From assembly GCA_029975915.1 (NCBI GenBank), contig JARKOC010000177.1:124001-188000 (forward strand): a DNA stretch of 64,000 nucleotides, read 5' to 3'. The stretch is from Bryobacteraceae bacterium (GTDB lineage: Bacteria; Acidobacteriota; Terriglobia; Bryobacterales; Bryobacteraceae). How positions within the stretch are numbered: the first letter of the stretch is position 1; every line of letters begins with the position of its first letter. The notes beneath the pieces were generated by a model that was given only the letters and a program-made list of their open reading frames with translations, searched no databases and was not told the DNA's origin. The translations under genes and the position numbers were made by a program. Below are positions 21,153 through 30,268 of the stretch, one piece after another.

Positions 21153-24100
21153 ATGTCTTTCAGATCGAAGTGGATAGCTACCCTTGTCTCTGCGCTGCTC
21201 GTTGCGGCGGCTCAACAGCCGGCCGGAGTCGTCAGTGGGTCTGGTCGTCCACTGCCTGGCGCAACAGTCACTTGGTCTTCGAGTGGGCAGACATTCAGCG
21301 TCGCTACCGACGAAGCCGGCAGGTTCACGCTCGACCCGGCGCCAAGTGGACCGGTTGAAGTAGAAATCAAACTGTTCGGATTCCAGAGCAAGCGCGTGAT
21401 GCTGAATCCGTCCTCGCCAGGTCCGCTGGCCGTGACGTTGGATCTGGCGGCATACACGCCACCGCAGGTCCAGGCCAGAACGAATGGCCGCGCAACGAAT
21501 GGCCGGTTTCAGAACGCCGAGTTGATACGCAATCTGGAGAGCGACATTACGTCGGCCATGGCTTCAAACGCGACCGCTCAGATGACGCCAGTGGCGACCG
21601 AACATAGCACGGAGTCGTTCCTTGTGCAGGGCAGTATGAGTAGCGGATTGCAGCGGGTGGACAACGAGATGATGTTCGGGCCGGAAGGGCCGGGCGGTCC
21701 CGACGGTCCTGGCGGTCCAGGCGGGCCTGGCGGTATGGGCGGACCGGGCGGTCCCGGGGTGGGCTTCACGGGCATGCCCGGGGGACAGGCGCCCGGAACC
21801 GCCGGAGGGCCGGAAGCCGGGATGCCGGGCGGTGGCCCAGGAATGATGGGGGGCGGGCGCGGTGGTATGGGTGGCGGTCCCGGTGGCATGGGTGGCGGTC
21901 CGGGAGGCATGGGTGGCGGACCTGGCGGCGGAATGGGCCGTATGGACCCAGAACAGATGAAGGAACGCCTCGCGCAAATGTCTCCCGAGGAACGCAAGAA
22001 GATCCAGGAGATGATGTCGGAGCGAATGCGGATGCGGGGCGGCGAACAGGCCGTATTCGGAAACCGGGCCACGCGCAGCTACCGCGAAACGCTCCGTGGC
22101 GGAGCCAATGTTGATACCGGCAACTCGGTCTTCGATGCGGCACAGTACGCCCTGAACGGGAAGACGATGGAGAAGTCGTCCTACTCGCAGATCCGCTACG
22201 GCTTCACTCTTGGCGGGATGCTGAAGATCCCGGGGCTTTTGACTTCGAACAGCGGAATGTTCTTTCTGAACTACGGCGGATCCCGCAGCCGGTCGCCCTT
22301 CACCAGCTTCGCCGTGATGCCAGATGAGGCTGTTCGCTCCGGGAACTTTTCGGCTATCCGTACAGCCACGATCTACGACCCGCTTAGCGGCTCGCCATTT
22401 GCCGGCAATGTCATCCCGTCGTCGCGCATCAGTACCGTCGCGGCCGGGTTGGTGAAATTGATCCCCGCGGCAAACCAGGTGGGGCAGGTTCAGAATTACC
22501 GAATCGTGACGACTACGCCCAGCGACTCCGACAACGTTAGCCTGCGCCTGTCGCAGAGCGTTGGCAACAAGGACCGCTTTTCGTTCAATACGTCCTGGCA
22601 GCAGCGTTCCGGCGAAACGGCGCAGCTTTACGGTTATCGCGACACGAGCGAAGGCTCTGGCATGAACTTCGATCTGACCTGGAACCATACCTACTCTTCG
22701 CGCCTGATCCTGAACCTTCGGGCTTCCTACAACAGGAATCGCAACGCCTTGATTCCGTACTTTGCCTATGGCGAAGACATCTCGGGCAATCTCGGCATCA
22801 CGGGCAACTCACGCGAGGCTGTGAACTATGGACCGCCGAACCTGTCCTTCACTAACTATGGCGATCTGACCGATGCCGGCCACAGTCTGCGACGGGTCCA
22901 CACGTTCACGCAAAGCGGGGGCCTGACCAGCCTGACCGGCAAGCACTCGATCCGCAGCGGCATCGAAGTGAAACGGACCCGGCTGAACACAGTGGCCGAA
23001 TCCGACCCGCGCGGCACGTTCACGTTCACCGGCCTGGCGACAAGCCTGCTGGACTCCTCCGGCAACGCCGCGGCCGGCACGGGATACGACTTCGCCGACT
23101 TCCTGCTTGGGTTCCCGCAAACCAGTTCCATCCGTTATCTGGGCGCCGACGTTTACCTTCGGGCCACCTCATTGGCCGCCTATGTGCAGGACGACTGGCG
23201 AGTGAACTCGAAACTGTCGCTCAGCCTGGGCGTCCGCTACGAGTATTTCCCTCCTTATACGGAAAAGTACAACCGGCTGGCGAACATCGTGGCTAACGCC
23301 GCGTTCACTGAAGTGACAGTGGTTTCGCCCGGCATGACGAATCCGTACACGAACGCAGTCGTCAGCGCGGGTATGGTCGACAGCGACAAGAACAACTTCA
23401 GCCCGAGGCTGGGACTCGCATGGAAGCCCACGAAAGACGGCAAGACCGTGCTGCGGGCGGGCTACAGCTTGTTTCATGACGGATCGGTCTTCTCGCGTGT
23501 TCCCACGGCGCTGGCCTCGCAGCCCCCCTTTGCAGTGACTTCGACCTTCAATACATCGTCGTCCAAGGTACTGACGCTGACGGATGGATTCTCGGGCTCA
23601 TCAACAAAAACGGTGACCAATACGTATGCCGTCAACACTCATTATGTAGTGCCTTACGCGCAGACCTGGAGCGCATCAATACAGCAAACGCTTGGCCGCG
23701 GCTACACGCTGGAAACGGCGTATATCGGGACCAAAGGAACCAAGCTGGTGATCTCCAGACTGCCGAACCGGGCGCCAGCCGGGTCGACCGGCGACACCGA
23801 GGACAACCGCGTGATCTCGAACGCGGTCGGGTTCACATATGAAAGCCCCGAGGGCAACTCGATCTACCATGCCGGCCAGATCCGGCTCAACAAGCGGATG
23901 CGCCGTGGACTGTCGGTGATGGCGCTGTACACGTTCTCGAAGTCGATCGACAACGCCTCGACGTTTGGTGGCGCCGGCAACGTAGTGGCGCAGGACGACG
24001 CGAATTTGGCGGCTGAGCGGGCGCTGTCCAGTTTCGACCGCCGGCACACGCTGAACCTTAATGGCATGTATTCGTCGCCGGTCACCGGCACGCGGACGCG

Positions 24101-24575
24101 TAACCTCCCCCGCTGGGCCGTGGCGGCCCTTCGGGATTGGAATGTGATGATGGGCGTCACGGCGCAGACGGGTACTCCCTTCACAGCGCGGGTCCTTGGT
24201 ACGGCGGCCGACGCCGGCGGCACGGGCGCCTTCGGCAGCGCAAGAGCCGACGCGACCGGCCTGCCCATCGGGTCATCGACGGGCTACTTCAACTTGGCCG
24301 CATTCAGCGTCCCCGCATCAAATACCTTTGGCAACGCCGCGCGGAACACGATCCCCGGCCAGCCCATGGTGTCGGTGAACGGCAGCCTTGGTCGCGGATT
24401 CCAGATTGGCAAGGAGACGCGCCGGCAACTGGAGTTCCGCGCATCGGCTAACAATCTGTTCAATCACCCGAATATCACGGGCCTGGGCACAGTGGTCAAT
24501 TCGGTCAACTACGGCCTGGCCACCAGCGTTGGGAATATGCGGACGATGACGATGTCGCTCCGCCTGAGGTTCTGA
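21153..24575 (+). CDS. TonB-dependent receptor, Oar-like, with a glycine-rich insert
   Basis: 1140-residue outer-membrane receptor. A signal peptide (MSFRSKWIATLVSALLVAAA) is followed by a carboxypeptidase-regulatory-like domain (about 25-110; GRPLPGATVTWSSSG, DEAGRFTLDPAPSGPVEVEI), then a plug-type region and a long barrel with alternating residues. The barrel is of the acidobacterial Oar type (FSFNTSWQQRSGE; LRASYNRNRNALIPYF; SLGVRYEYFPPYTE; FSPRLGLAWKPTKDGKTVLRAG) and ends in the aromatic MSLRLRF. Between about residues 177 and 270 is a Gly/Pro/Met-rich stretch followed by a charged helix (DPEQMKERLAQMSPEERKK). Substrate unknown, probably a polymer fragment. The VWFA gene follows 15 bases later. 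Confidence 0.85.
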   Translation: MSFRSKWIATLVSALLVAAAQQPAGVVSGSGRPLPGATVTWSSSGQTFSVATDEAGRFTLDPAPSGPVEVEIKLFGFQSKRVMLNPSSPGPLAVTLDLAAYTPPQVQARTNGRATNGRFQNAELIRNLESDITSAMASNATAQMTPVATEHSTESFLVQGSMSSGLQRVDNEMMFGPEGPGGPDGPGGPGGPGGMGGPGGPGVGFTGMPGGQAPGTAGGPEAGMPGGGPGMMGGGRGGMGGGPGGMGGGPGGMGGGPGGGMGRMDPEQMKERLAQMSPEERKKIQEMMSERMRMRGGEQAVFGNRATRSYRETLRGGANVDTGNSVFDAAQYALNGKTMEKSSYSQIRYGFTLGGMLKIPGLLTSNSGMFFLNYGGSRSRSPFTSFAVMPDEAVRSGNFSAIRTATIYDPLSGSPFAGNVIPSSRISTVAAGLVKLIPAANQVGQVQNYRIVTTTPSDSDNVSLRLSQSVGNKDRFSFNTSWQQRSGETAQLYGYRDTSEGSGMNFDLTWNHTYSSRLILNLRASYNRNRNALIPYFAYGEDISGNLGITGNSREAVNYGPPNLSFTNYGDLTDAGHSLRRVHTFTQSGGLTSLTGKHSIRSGIEVKRTRLNTVAESDPRGTFTFTGLATSLLDSSGNAAAGTGYDFADFLLGFPQTSSIRYLGADVYLRATSLAAYVQDDWRVNSKLSLSLGVRYEYFPPYTEKYNRLANIVANAAFTEVTVVSPGMTNPYTNAVVSAGMVDSDKNNFSPRLGLAWKPTKDGKTVLRAGYSLFHDGSVFSRVPTALASQPPFAVTSTFNTSSSKVLTLTDGFSGSSTKTVTNTYAVNTHYVVPYAQTWSASIQQTLGRGYTLETAYIGTKGTKLVISRLPNRAPAGSTGDTEDNRVISNAVGFTYESPEGNSIYHAGQIRLNKRMRRGLSVMALYTFSKSIDNASTFGGAGNVVAQDDANLAAERALSSFDRRHTLNLNGMYSSPVTGTRTRNLPRWAVAALRDWNVMMGVTAQTGTPFTARVLGTAADAGGTGAFGSARADATGLPIGSSTGYFNLAAFSVPASNTFGNAARNTIPGQPMVSVNGSLGRGFQIGKETRRQLEFRASANNLFNHPNITGLGTVVNSVNYGLATSVGNMRTMTMSLRLRF
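21859..21938 (+). repeat. 21-base tandem repeat encoding GGPGGMG units
   Basis: About three imperfect copies of a 21-base unit that codes for GGPGGMG, inside the glycine-rich insert of the Oar-like receptor. Silent differences between copies (ggtccc, ggtccg, ggacct) show that the repeat is not brand new. Confidence 0.75.
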
Positions 24576-24590
24576 TTCGAGGTGACCGCC

Positions 24591-26696
24591 ATGCGTACCG
24601 CATTCATCGCGCTCCTAGCCGCCAGTTCTCTTTTCGCGCAACAACAAGGCGAGATCCCGGTGTTCCGGGCCGAATCCAATCTAGTTATCCTGAACGTCTT
24701 CGCCCAAGGCAAGGACGGCAGGCCGGCCGTAGGTCTGACCGCGAACGACTTCACGATACTCGAGGACGGAAAGCCGCAGCGAATCGCTGTGTTTGAGTTT
24801 CAACGGTTGAATGACACGCCGGCCGCTGGAGCCACGGCCGTTGAAACTGCGCCCGCAGCGGCTCCGGGACAGACAGAGCTGCGCACGCGCGCCCAGCAGA
24901 TGATGGAGGGAGCCAAGCGGTTCCGCGACAAGCGGCTAATCGTGCTCTTCTTCGATATGTCGTCGCTCGAAACCATCGACCAGGTGCGGGCGCTTGAATC
25001 GGCCGAGGAGTATGTCCGAACAAAGATGGCTCCCGAGGATGTCGTCTCAATCATGAGTTTCGGCAACAGTCTCAAGACTGTTCAGGAGTTCACCGACGAC
25101 AAGGACCTGCTCATCGCCGCGATCAAGAAGTTCCGACCGGGTGAGGCAAGTGAGTTCGCCAAACAGGGCGAAACCGAGGTTGATTCTTCCGACACGGCTT
25201 CATTCGCACTCGACGAGACCGAGTTCAACATCTTCAACACCGACCGCCGGCTGAGCGCCCTGGAGACAGCAGCCACCTCACTCATGGCTCTTCCCGAAAA
25301 GAAGGCTCTGATCTACTTCTCATCCGGCGTTAGCAAAACGGGTTCAGAAAACGAATCGCAGCTTCGTTCGACGATGAACGCCGCCGTGCGCGCCAATGTC
25401 AGTGTCTACCCAGTGGACGTGCGAGGACTGATGGCGCTTCCGCCGGGCGGCGACGCTTCAACGGCCGCTTCATCCGGCAGCGGCCTGTTCAGCGGCAGCA
25501 CGCAGCGCAAGCAGTCGGAGAGTTTCACTGGAGCGCAGGATACGCTCGATACCCTCGCCGCGGAGACAGGTGGCAAAGCGCTGCTTGATACCAATGATCT
25601 GACCGAAGGGATTCGTTTGGCACAGAACGACATCTCCAGCTATTACATCGTCGGCTATTATTCGACCAACGCCAATCGCGACGGCCGGTTCCGCAAAGTG
25701 GAGGTAAAGCTGGCGCCAAAATTTCAGGCCAAGATCGACTACCGCTCGGGCTACTACGCCGACAAGGAATTCAAGGATTTCAACTCCTCGGAGAAGGAGA
25801 AGCAACTCGAAGACGCACTGCTGCTCGGCGACCCGGTGACCGACCTGCCGCTGGCGCTCGAAGTCAATCACTTCAAGCTCAGCGCAGGCCGCTGGTTCGT
25901 GCCCGTGGCGGTGAAGTTGCCCGGTTCGGCCGTGCCGCTGCGAAAGAAGGGCGGAGCTGAAACCACCGACTTCGACTTTATCGGCGAGGTGCGCGACGAG
26001 AAGGGCGCGAAGGTCACGGCCGTCCGCGACGCCATCAAAGTGAAACTACCGGAGGCTGGAGCGCTGGCGCGGCGCAGTCTCATCTATGACACGGGCTTCA
26101 CTCTGGGGTCTGGCAAGTACAAGATCAAGCTGCTTGTCCGGGAGAACCAGACGGGGCGGATGGGTACCTTCGAGACCAGTTTTCTCATCCCAGCCGACAA
26201 ACCGGCTGTTGCCACCGAGCCGCTGGTATCCAGCCTTGTACTGGCAGCGCAGCGGGAAAACGTCGCCGCGGCAGTCGGCGTGGCGGACAAGCGCGCCGCA
26301 CGCCGCCAGCAGAACCATCCACTCGTCAGGGACAACCAGAAGTTGGTGCCCAGCGTGACGAGAGTGTTCCGCCGCGACCAGACAATGTATGTCTACCTGG
26401 AGGTTTACGAAGCTGGAGCTTTGCAGGAGAGCCGCAAGCCTTCTGTTGCGGCCACAGTGTCTTTCTATCTCGGAAACAAGAAAGTCTTCGAAAGCTCGCC
26501 GGTCCGGATCAACGACTGGCTGGAAGGCCGCGGTAAAACGGTCCCGCTTCAATTGCAACTTCCGTTGAAGGACCTCCCCGCAGGAACCTATTCAACCCAG
26601 GTGAACGTGATCGACGAGATTGGCCGGAAGTTCACATTCCAGCGAGCCAGCGTCGTCGTGCTGAGCGATGCGACGCCAACGCAGGGAGCAAACTAA
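24591..26696 (+). CDS. secreted VWFA-related protein of the acidobacterial type
   Basis: 701 residues. Signal peptide MRTAFIALLAASSLFAQ, then a small beta-domain with VFRAESNLVILNVFAQGKDG and LTANDFTILEDGKPQRI, the typical opening of the family of VWFA-related proteins found mainly in Acidobacteria. The von Willebrand A domain (about 115-390) has FFDMSSLET at the metal site; the usual DxSxS reads DMSSL, so the last serine is missing. The C-terminal 300 residues are beta-rich. GAGGTG seven bases before the ATG at 24591 selects this start over a GTG at 24582. It follows the Oar-like receptor by 15 bases, which suggests co-transcription and a surface or periplasmic adhesion or binding role. Confidence 0.85.
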   Translation: MRTAFIALLAASSLFAQQQGEIPVFRAESNLVILNVFAQGKDGRPAVGLTANDFTILEDGKPQRIAVFEFQRLNDTPAAGATAVETAPAAAPGQTELRTRAQQMMEGAKRFRDKRLIVLFFDMSSLETIDQVRALESAEEYVRTKMAPEDVVSIMSFGNSLKTVQEFTDDKDLLIAAIKKFRPGEASEFAKQGETEVDSSDTASFALDETEFNIFNTDRRLSALETAATSLMALPEKKALIYFSSGVSKTGSENESQLRSTMNAAVRANVSVYPVDVRGLMALPPGGDASTAASSGSGLFSGSTQRKQSESFTGAQDTLDTLAAETGGKALLDTNDLTEGIRLAQNDISSYYIVGYYSTNANRDGRFRKVEVKLAPKFQAKIDYRSGYYADKEFKDFNSSEKEKQLEDALLLGDPVTDLPLALEVNHFKLSAGRWFVPVAVKLPGSAVPLRKKGGAETTDFDFIGEVRDEKGAKVTAVRDAIKVKLPEAGALARRSLIYDTGFTLGSGKYKIKLLVRENQTGRMGTFETSFLIPADKPAVATEPLVSSLVLAAQRENVAAAVGVADKRAARRQQNHPLVRDNQKLVPSVTRVFRRDQTMYVYLEVYEAGALQESRKPSVAATVSFYLGNKKVFESSPVRINDWLEGRGKTVPLQLQLPLKDLPAGTYSTQVNVIDEIGRKFTFQRASVVVLSDATPTQGAN

Positions 26697-26702
26697 GACT
26701 GG

Positions 26703-28055
26703 TCATCGCTGGAGCGGGCCGAACTTCGTTTGACTCTTGTGGGCGGCCAGCAGGGCGAGCAGTTGCTTTGTGATCTCGGGATGCTCTCCGCTCACGTTGC
26801 GCTTCTCTGCCGGATCGGTCTCCAAATTGTAGAGTTCGGGCGGATCGGCGTCGCGAGCGCCCGTGGGCTGGTCCACTTGGTTGTTTGTTCTGATGTGCAA
26901 CTTCCAGGGACCCTTGCGGACGGCGCGCAGTTCCGTATCGCTCCAGTAAAAGAGCGTGCGTTCCCAGCCCGCGCTGTTGCCTTCGAGAACCTGAGCAAGG
27001 TTTTCACCATCCATTTCGCGGTCCTTTGGGACAGCAGAGCCGGCATAATGGGCGAACGTTGGGAACAAGTCCATTGTCGTTCCGACCGCCGCTGTCGTTT
27101 TGCCGGCGGGTATTCGTCCAGGCCAACGCGCGATGCAAGGCTCACGCATGCCTCCGTCCCAAGTGGTGCCTTTGCCCTCGCGTAGCAACCCGGCGCTCCC
27201 GCCAAACTCGTGACGGATCAACCATGGCCCGTTGTCGGAAGAAAACACAATGAGAGTGTTCGAATCCTGGCCAGCCTGCTTTACCGCGCCGAGGATCTCG
27301 CCGACGCTCCAGTCGATCTCCTCAACCACATCACCATAAAGTCCGCGTGCACTCCTGCCCTTGAACCGCGCGCCGGCGTATAGCGGCACATGCGGAAAGG
27401 TCTGCGGGTAATAGAGGAAGAATGGCTTCGCGCTCTTCTGGCGGATGAAGGCCAGCGCCTCGGCCGTGTAGCGCTCAGTGAGGCGGCTCTGATCCGGCTC
27501 GCGCTCAATTACCTCTTCGTTCCTGTAGAGCGGCAACGGCGGCGACTTCGCGCTTCCCGGCGCGCCGGGGCCTGCCGTCGGAGTCATGTCGTTCGAATAT
27601 GGCAGTCCAAAGTAGCTATCGAAGCCGTGGCGTGTCGGCAGATACTGTGTCTGCCAGCCGAGGTGCCACTTGCCGACACAGGCCGTCCTGTATCCCGCAT
27701 CGCGAAGGGACTCGGCGATGGTGATTTCACTGTCCGGAATTCCGCCATCCGAATACGGAAACAAAACCCGGCTCAGCCCGCTACGAACGGGCAGCCGGCC
27801 GGTCAGCAGCGCCGCGCGGCTCGGCGTGCACACCGGAGCCGCCGAATAGAACTGCGTGAATTTGAGACCCTCCGCCGCCATCCGGTCCAAGTTTGGCGTC
27901 TTGATGGTCGGATGACCGTAGCACCCCAAATCGCCGTATCCCAGATCGTCGGCGTAGATCATGATGATGTTCGGCTTGCGGGCCGCAGCGAAAAGCGCTG
28001 GCGCGGCCGAAGCCGCGCCGAGGAGAGTCCGACTGAATTGTCTGCGGGTGGTCAT
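26703..28055 (-). CDS. secreted sulfatase (arylsulfatase family)
   Basis: 450-residue sulfatase that hydrolyses sulfate esters, probably of glycans. A twin-arginine-type signal (MTTRRQFSRTLLGAASAAPA) is followed by the metal-binding KPNIIMIYADDLGYGDLGCYG and the formylglycine motif CTPSR at residues 76-80, so Cys76 should be converted by an FGE-type enzyme. Later signatures are GKWHLGW, FSSDNGPW and the GGMREPCIARWPG segment. The ATG overlaps the stop of the upstream beta-propeller gene (ATGA), so the two are translationally coupled. It converges with the VWFA gene with only six bases between. Confidence 0.93.
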   Translation of the reverse strand: MTTRRQFSRTLLGAASAAPALFAAARKPNIIMIYADDLGYGDLGCYGHPTIKTPNLDRMAAEGLKFTQFYSAAPVCTPSRAALLTGRLPVRSGLSRVLFPYSDGGIPDSEITIAESLRDAGYRTACVGKWHLGWQTQYLPTRHGFDSYFGLPYSNDMTPTAGPGAPGSAKSPPLPLYRNEEVIEREPDQSRLTERYTAEALAFIRQKSAKPFFLYYPQTFPHVPLYAGARFKGRSARGLYGDVVEEIDWSVGEILGAVKQAGQDSNTLIVFSSDNGPWLIRHEFGGSAGLLREGKGTTWDGGMREPCIARWPGRIPAGKTTAAVGTTMDLFPTFAHYAGSAVPKDREMDGENLAQVLEGNSAGWERTLFYWSDTELRAVRKGPWKLHIRTNNQVDQPTGARDADPPELYNLETDPAEKRNVSGEHPEITKQLLALLAAHKSQTKFGPLQR

Positions 28056-30253
28056 GGGCGTATGACAGTCTTCTGAACAGCCACATTATCACGCTCGTCG
28101 TAGACGCGAACCGCGACCGTGATTTCGTCCGACGCGGGTTTGTCGGCCTCCGCCGAGTACTGGTGGCTCAACGAGTCGGTCATGCGGGTGGAGGGCTTAA
28201 CAGCGATCCAGTCGCCGCCATTGATCGACATTTCGGCCGATTGGAGTGCGCTCAACGCATCTGTTGCGCTGAAACGGACAATCACTTTCGTGCCCTGAAA
28301 GCTTGCGGTCAGGGATCCAATCGCCGGCGGCGTGTTGTCAATGATGAACGGCTCTCCCACCGCGTCCGCCGACAGCCCATCTCCCGGATAGTTGTCCTCT
28401 TTGTCTGTGGCGGTCACTTTGAGCGAGTAACGGCCATCGGGCCAAGGAACTGTCTCGAAGGAGAATCGATTCTCCTTCAAACCGCTTTTCAGAGATTTCC
28501 AGACTCTTTCCCCCTCGCCGCGGATCTCGACCGAATAGAGCAGGGTGTCGCCGTTGGCATCCGACGCCTTCCACCGCGCCCCCTGTGTACCCTTCTCGTA
28601 GGTCATCGTCGCGGTGCCGGCCGGCGCCGTGTTTGGCGACGGTGGATCGTCCTTCGCCCTTTGGCCGAAGGCCGGTAGATTCAGGGTTGCTGAAGCCGTC
28701 AGGCTGGACGATGATGAGGAGAATTTGTAGCCAGGCGGGGTCATCTCGATGGGACCGACCTCGGGTGCGACGTTCTTCTGTTGATAGGCGATCTCGGCGA
28801 GGGACAAAATCGGCGAGGCCCCAGCCGGTGATGCCTTCAGCGTGGCCTTCCATGCAAGGAACCTTGCTGGCGGCGAGACGACCCGGCCGGTGGTGAGCGC
28901 AGCCCAGGGGCTCCAGAACTTTTGTGTCCGTTCACCATTGCCGCTCCGGGTTTCAAATACAACGCTTCCACCATTCGTATGGGTCTCCGCCGACAACCGG
29001 CCCCAATAGGTGAACGCCTTCGCGTCAAACACCGCGCTTTCCACAGTCCCTTCGGCTGCCAGTTCAGGGCCGAGTTGGTGAACCTGGCCTGGGTTGGCAG
29101 TCGCAACCAGGAGAGCGCCTGATGCGGCCGCCGCCAGCGCGGTTGCCTGTGGCGCTTCGAGATCAGCGATGCGTGTTGACTCGGCCGCTGAATCAATCCG
29201 GTAGATCCGGCCTTCGTTGCCGGTTGCCGCGTACAACACTCCCTTGGCGTCGACGGCCAGCGAATAGACGATTTCGCGCAGGCTGGACCAGAGCAGCCGG
29301 GGTTCACCATCAGCCTCAATCCTATAAATCTCGCTGCCGCCCGTTACTGCTGCGGGTCCCAGAGTGACGGCAGGGGTAGCCGGAGCAGGTTGCGGCTGGG
29401 CCTGCTGCGCTTGACCGGGCTGAGTTTGAGCCGGCGTCTGTTGTGCGGTTGCCGCTGCCGCCGGGCGTGGCGTCACGATCGTAGTCGGCGGGGCAGTAGG
29501 AGCTGTGCGCGCTCCGGACGCAGCAGCGTATATCACGCCTTCAGGACCAGCGGCGATCGAGGTTACTTCCCGCTTGGCCGTCTGCAAGAGCAAAAACGCC
29601 TCGCCCTTCGGATTCAGCCTCACCACAGATCCAGCGGGTTCCGTGCCTGCGATCCAGTTACCCAAGGTGTCAAGCGCCAACGATCTAACATGCGCTTCGC
29701 CCGCGTCAAGCGCGACTCGCTGCTGCCCCGCAGGCGAAATCGCAATGATTTGTCCTGGCTCGCCGGTTGCGGCGAAGAGAGTCCCAGATCTGTCGTACGC
29801 CAAGGCCCAGACGTAGCTGGACTTGGTCTCCGCGATCAGTGACACCTGACCGGCGGCGCTGATGCGGTGGATCTTGCCCGAAGGGCTTACTCCGGCAATG
29901 ACATCGCCCTTCGCGTCAAGCGTCATCGCGAACACAGATCCACCCTCAAGAGTCGCCAGCACGGATGCGGAGCCGTTCCGCCATACATGCACCTTCCCGT
30001 CAGCGCCGCCTGCGTAAACGTGACCGCGGGCATCGGCGACCACTGTCCAGAACTGCGACGTGCCCGAATCAATCAGTAGTTTGCCCGCCGGCGCGAGGCT
30101 GACCCGGCCCGTGCTCGATAAGGCGATGTTGCGCAACTCCGCCTCCTCGTAGTCACGCGCCTGGCTCACCGCCCACTTCTTCGTTTCCACTGCCCAGACC
30201 GCTGCGACAGTGATGGACAGCAAAGCCGCGAGGGCAAAACACTTGGATCTCAT
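28052..30253 (-). CDS. secreted beta-propeller protein with C-terminal Ig-like region
   Basis: 733 residues with a signal peptide (MRSKCFALAALLSITVAAVWA). About residues 45-245 and 300-400 contain short propeller-like repeats (ADARGHVYAGGADGKVHVW; DAKGDVIAGVSPSGKIHRI; DRSGTLFAATGEPGQIIAI; DAKGVLYAATGNEGRIYRI) of NHL/SMP-30-like type. A low-complexity Ala/Pro/Gln linker at about 249-298 interrupts the propeller. The C-terminal part is beta-rich with a possible Ig-like or cadherin-like domain (YSLKVTATDKEDNYPGD). It lies between an S55-like protein (15-base gap) and a sulfatase (4-base overlap) in a leftward operon. A carbohydrate-binding or lyase role is possible but not shown. Confidence 0.72.
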   Translation of the reverse strand: MRSKCFALAALLSITVAAVWAVETKKWAVSQARDYEEAELRNIALSSTGRVSLAPAGKLLIDSGTSQFWTVVADARGHVYAGGADGKVHVWRNGSASVLATLEGGSVFAMTLDAKGDVIAGVSPSGKIHRISAAGQVSLIAETKSSYVWALAYDRSGTLFAATGEPGQIIAISPAGQQRVALDAGEAHVRSLALDTLGNWIAGTEPAGSVVRLNPKGEAFLLLQTAKREVTSIAAGPEGVIYAAASGARTAPTAPPTTIVTPRPAAAATAQQTPAQTQPGQAQQAQPQPAPATPAVTLGPAAVTGGSEIYRIEADGEPRLLWSSLREIVYSLAVDAKGVLYAATGNEGRIYRIDSAAESTRIADLEAPQATALAAAASGALLVATANPGQVHQLGPELAAEGTVESAVFDAKAFTYWGRLSAETHTNGGSVVFETRSGNGERTQKFWSPWAALTTGRVVSPPARFLAWKATLKASPAGASPILSLAEIAYQQKNVAPEVGPIEMTPPGYKFSSSSSSLTASATLNLPAFGQRAKDDPPSPNTAPAGTATMTYEKGTQGARWKASDANGDTLLYSVEIRGEGERVWKSLKSGLKENRFSFETVPWPDGRYSLKVTATDKEDNYPGDGLSADAVGEPFIIDNTPPAIGSLTASFQGTKVIVRFSATDALSALQSAEMSINGGDWIAVKPSTRMTDSLSHQYSAEADKPASDEITVAVRVYDERDNVAVQKTVIRP

Positions 30254-30268
30254 GTTTCGAGGGTCTTT

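Noticed and set aside
21564..22688. A 374-codon open frame on the - strand
   Set aside because: Antisense to the Oar-like receptor; its Ala/Thr/His repeats are only the reverse reading of the glycine-rich repeat.
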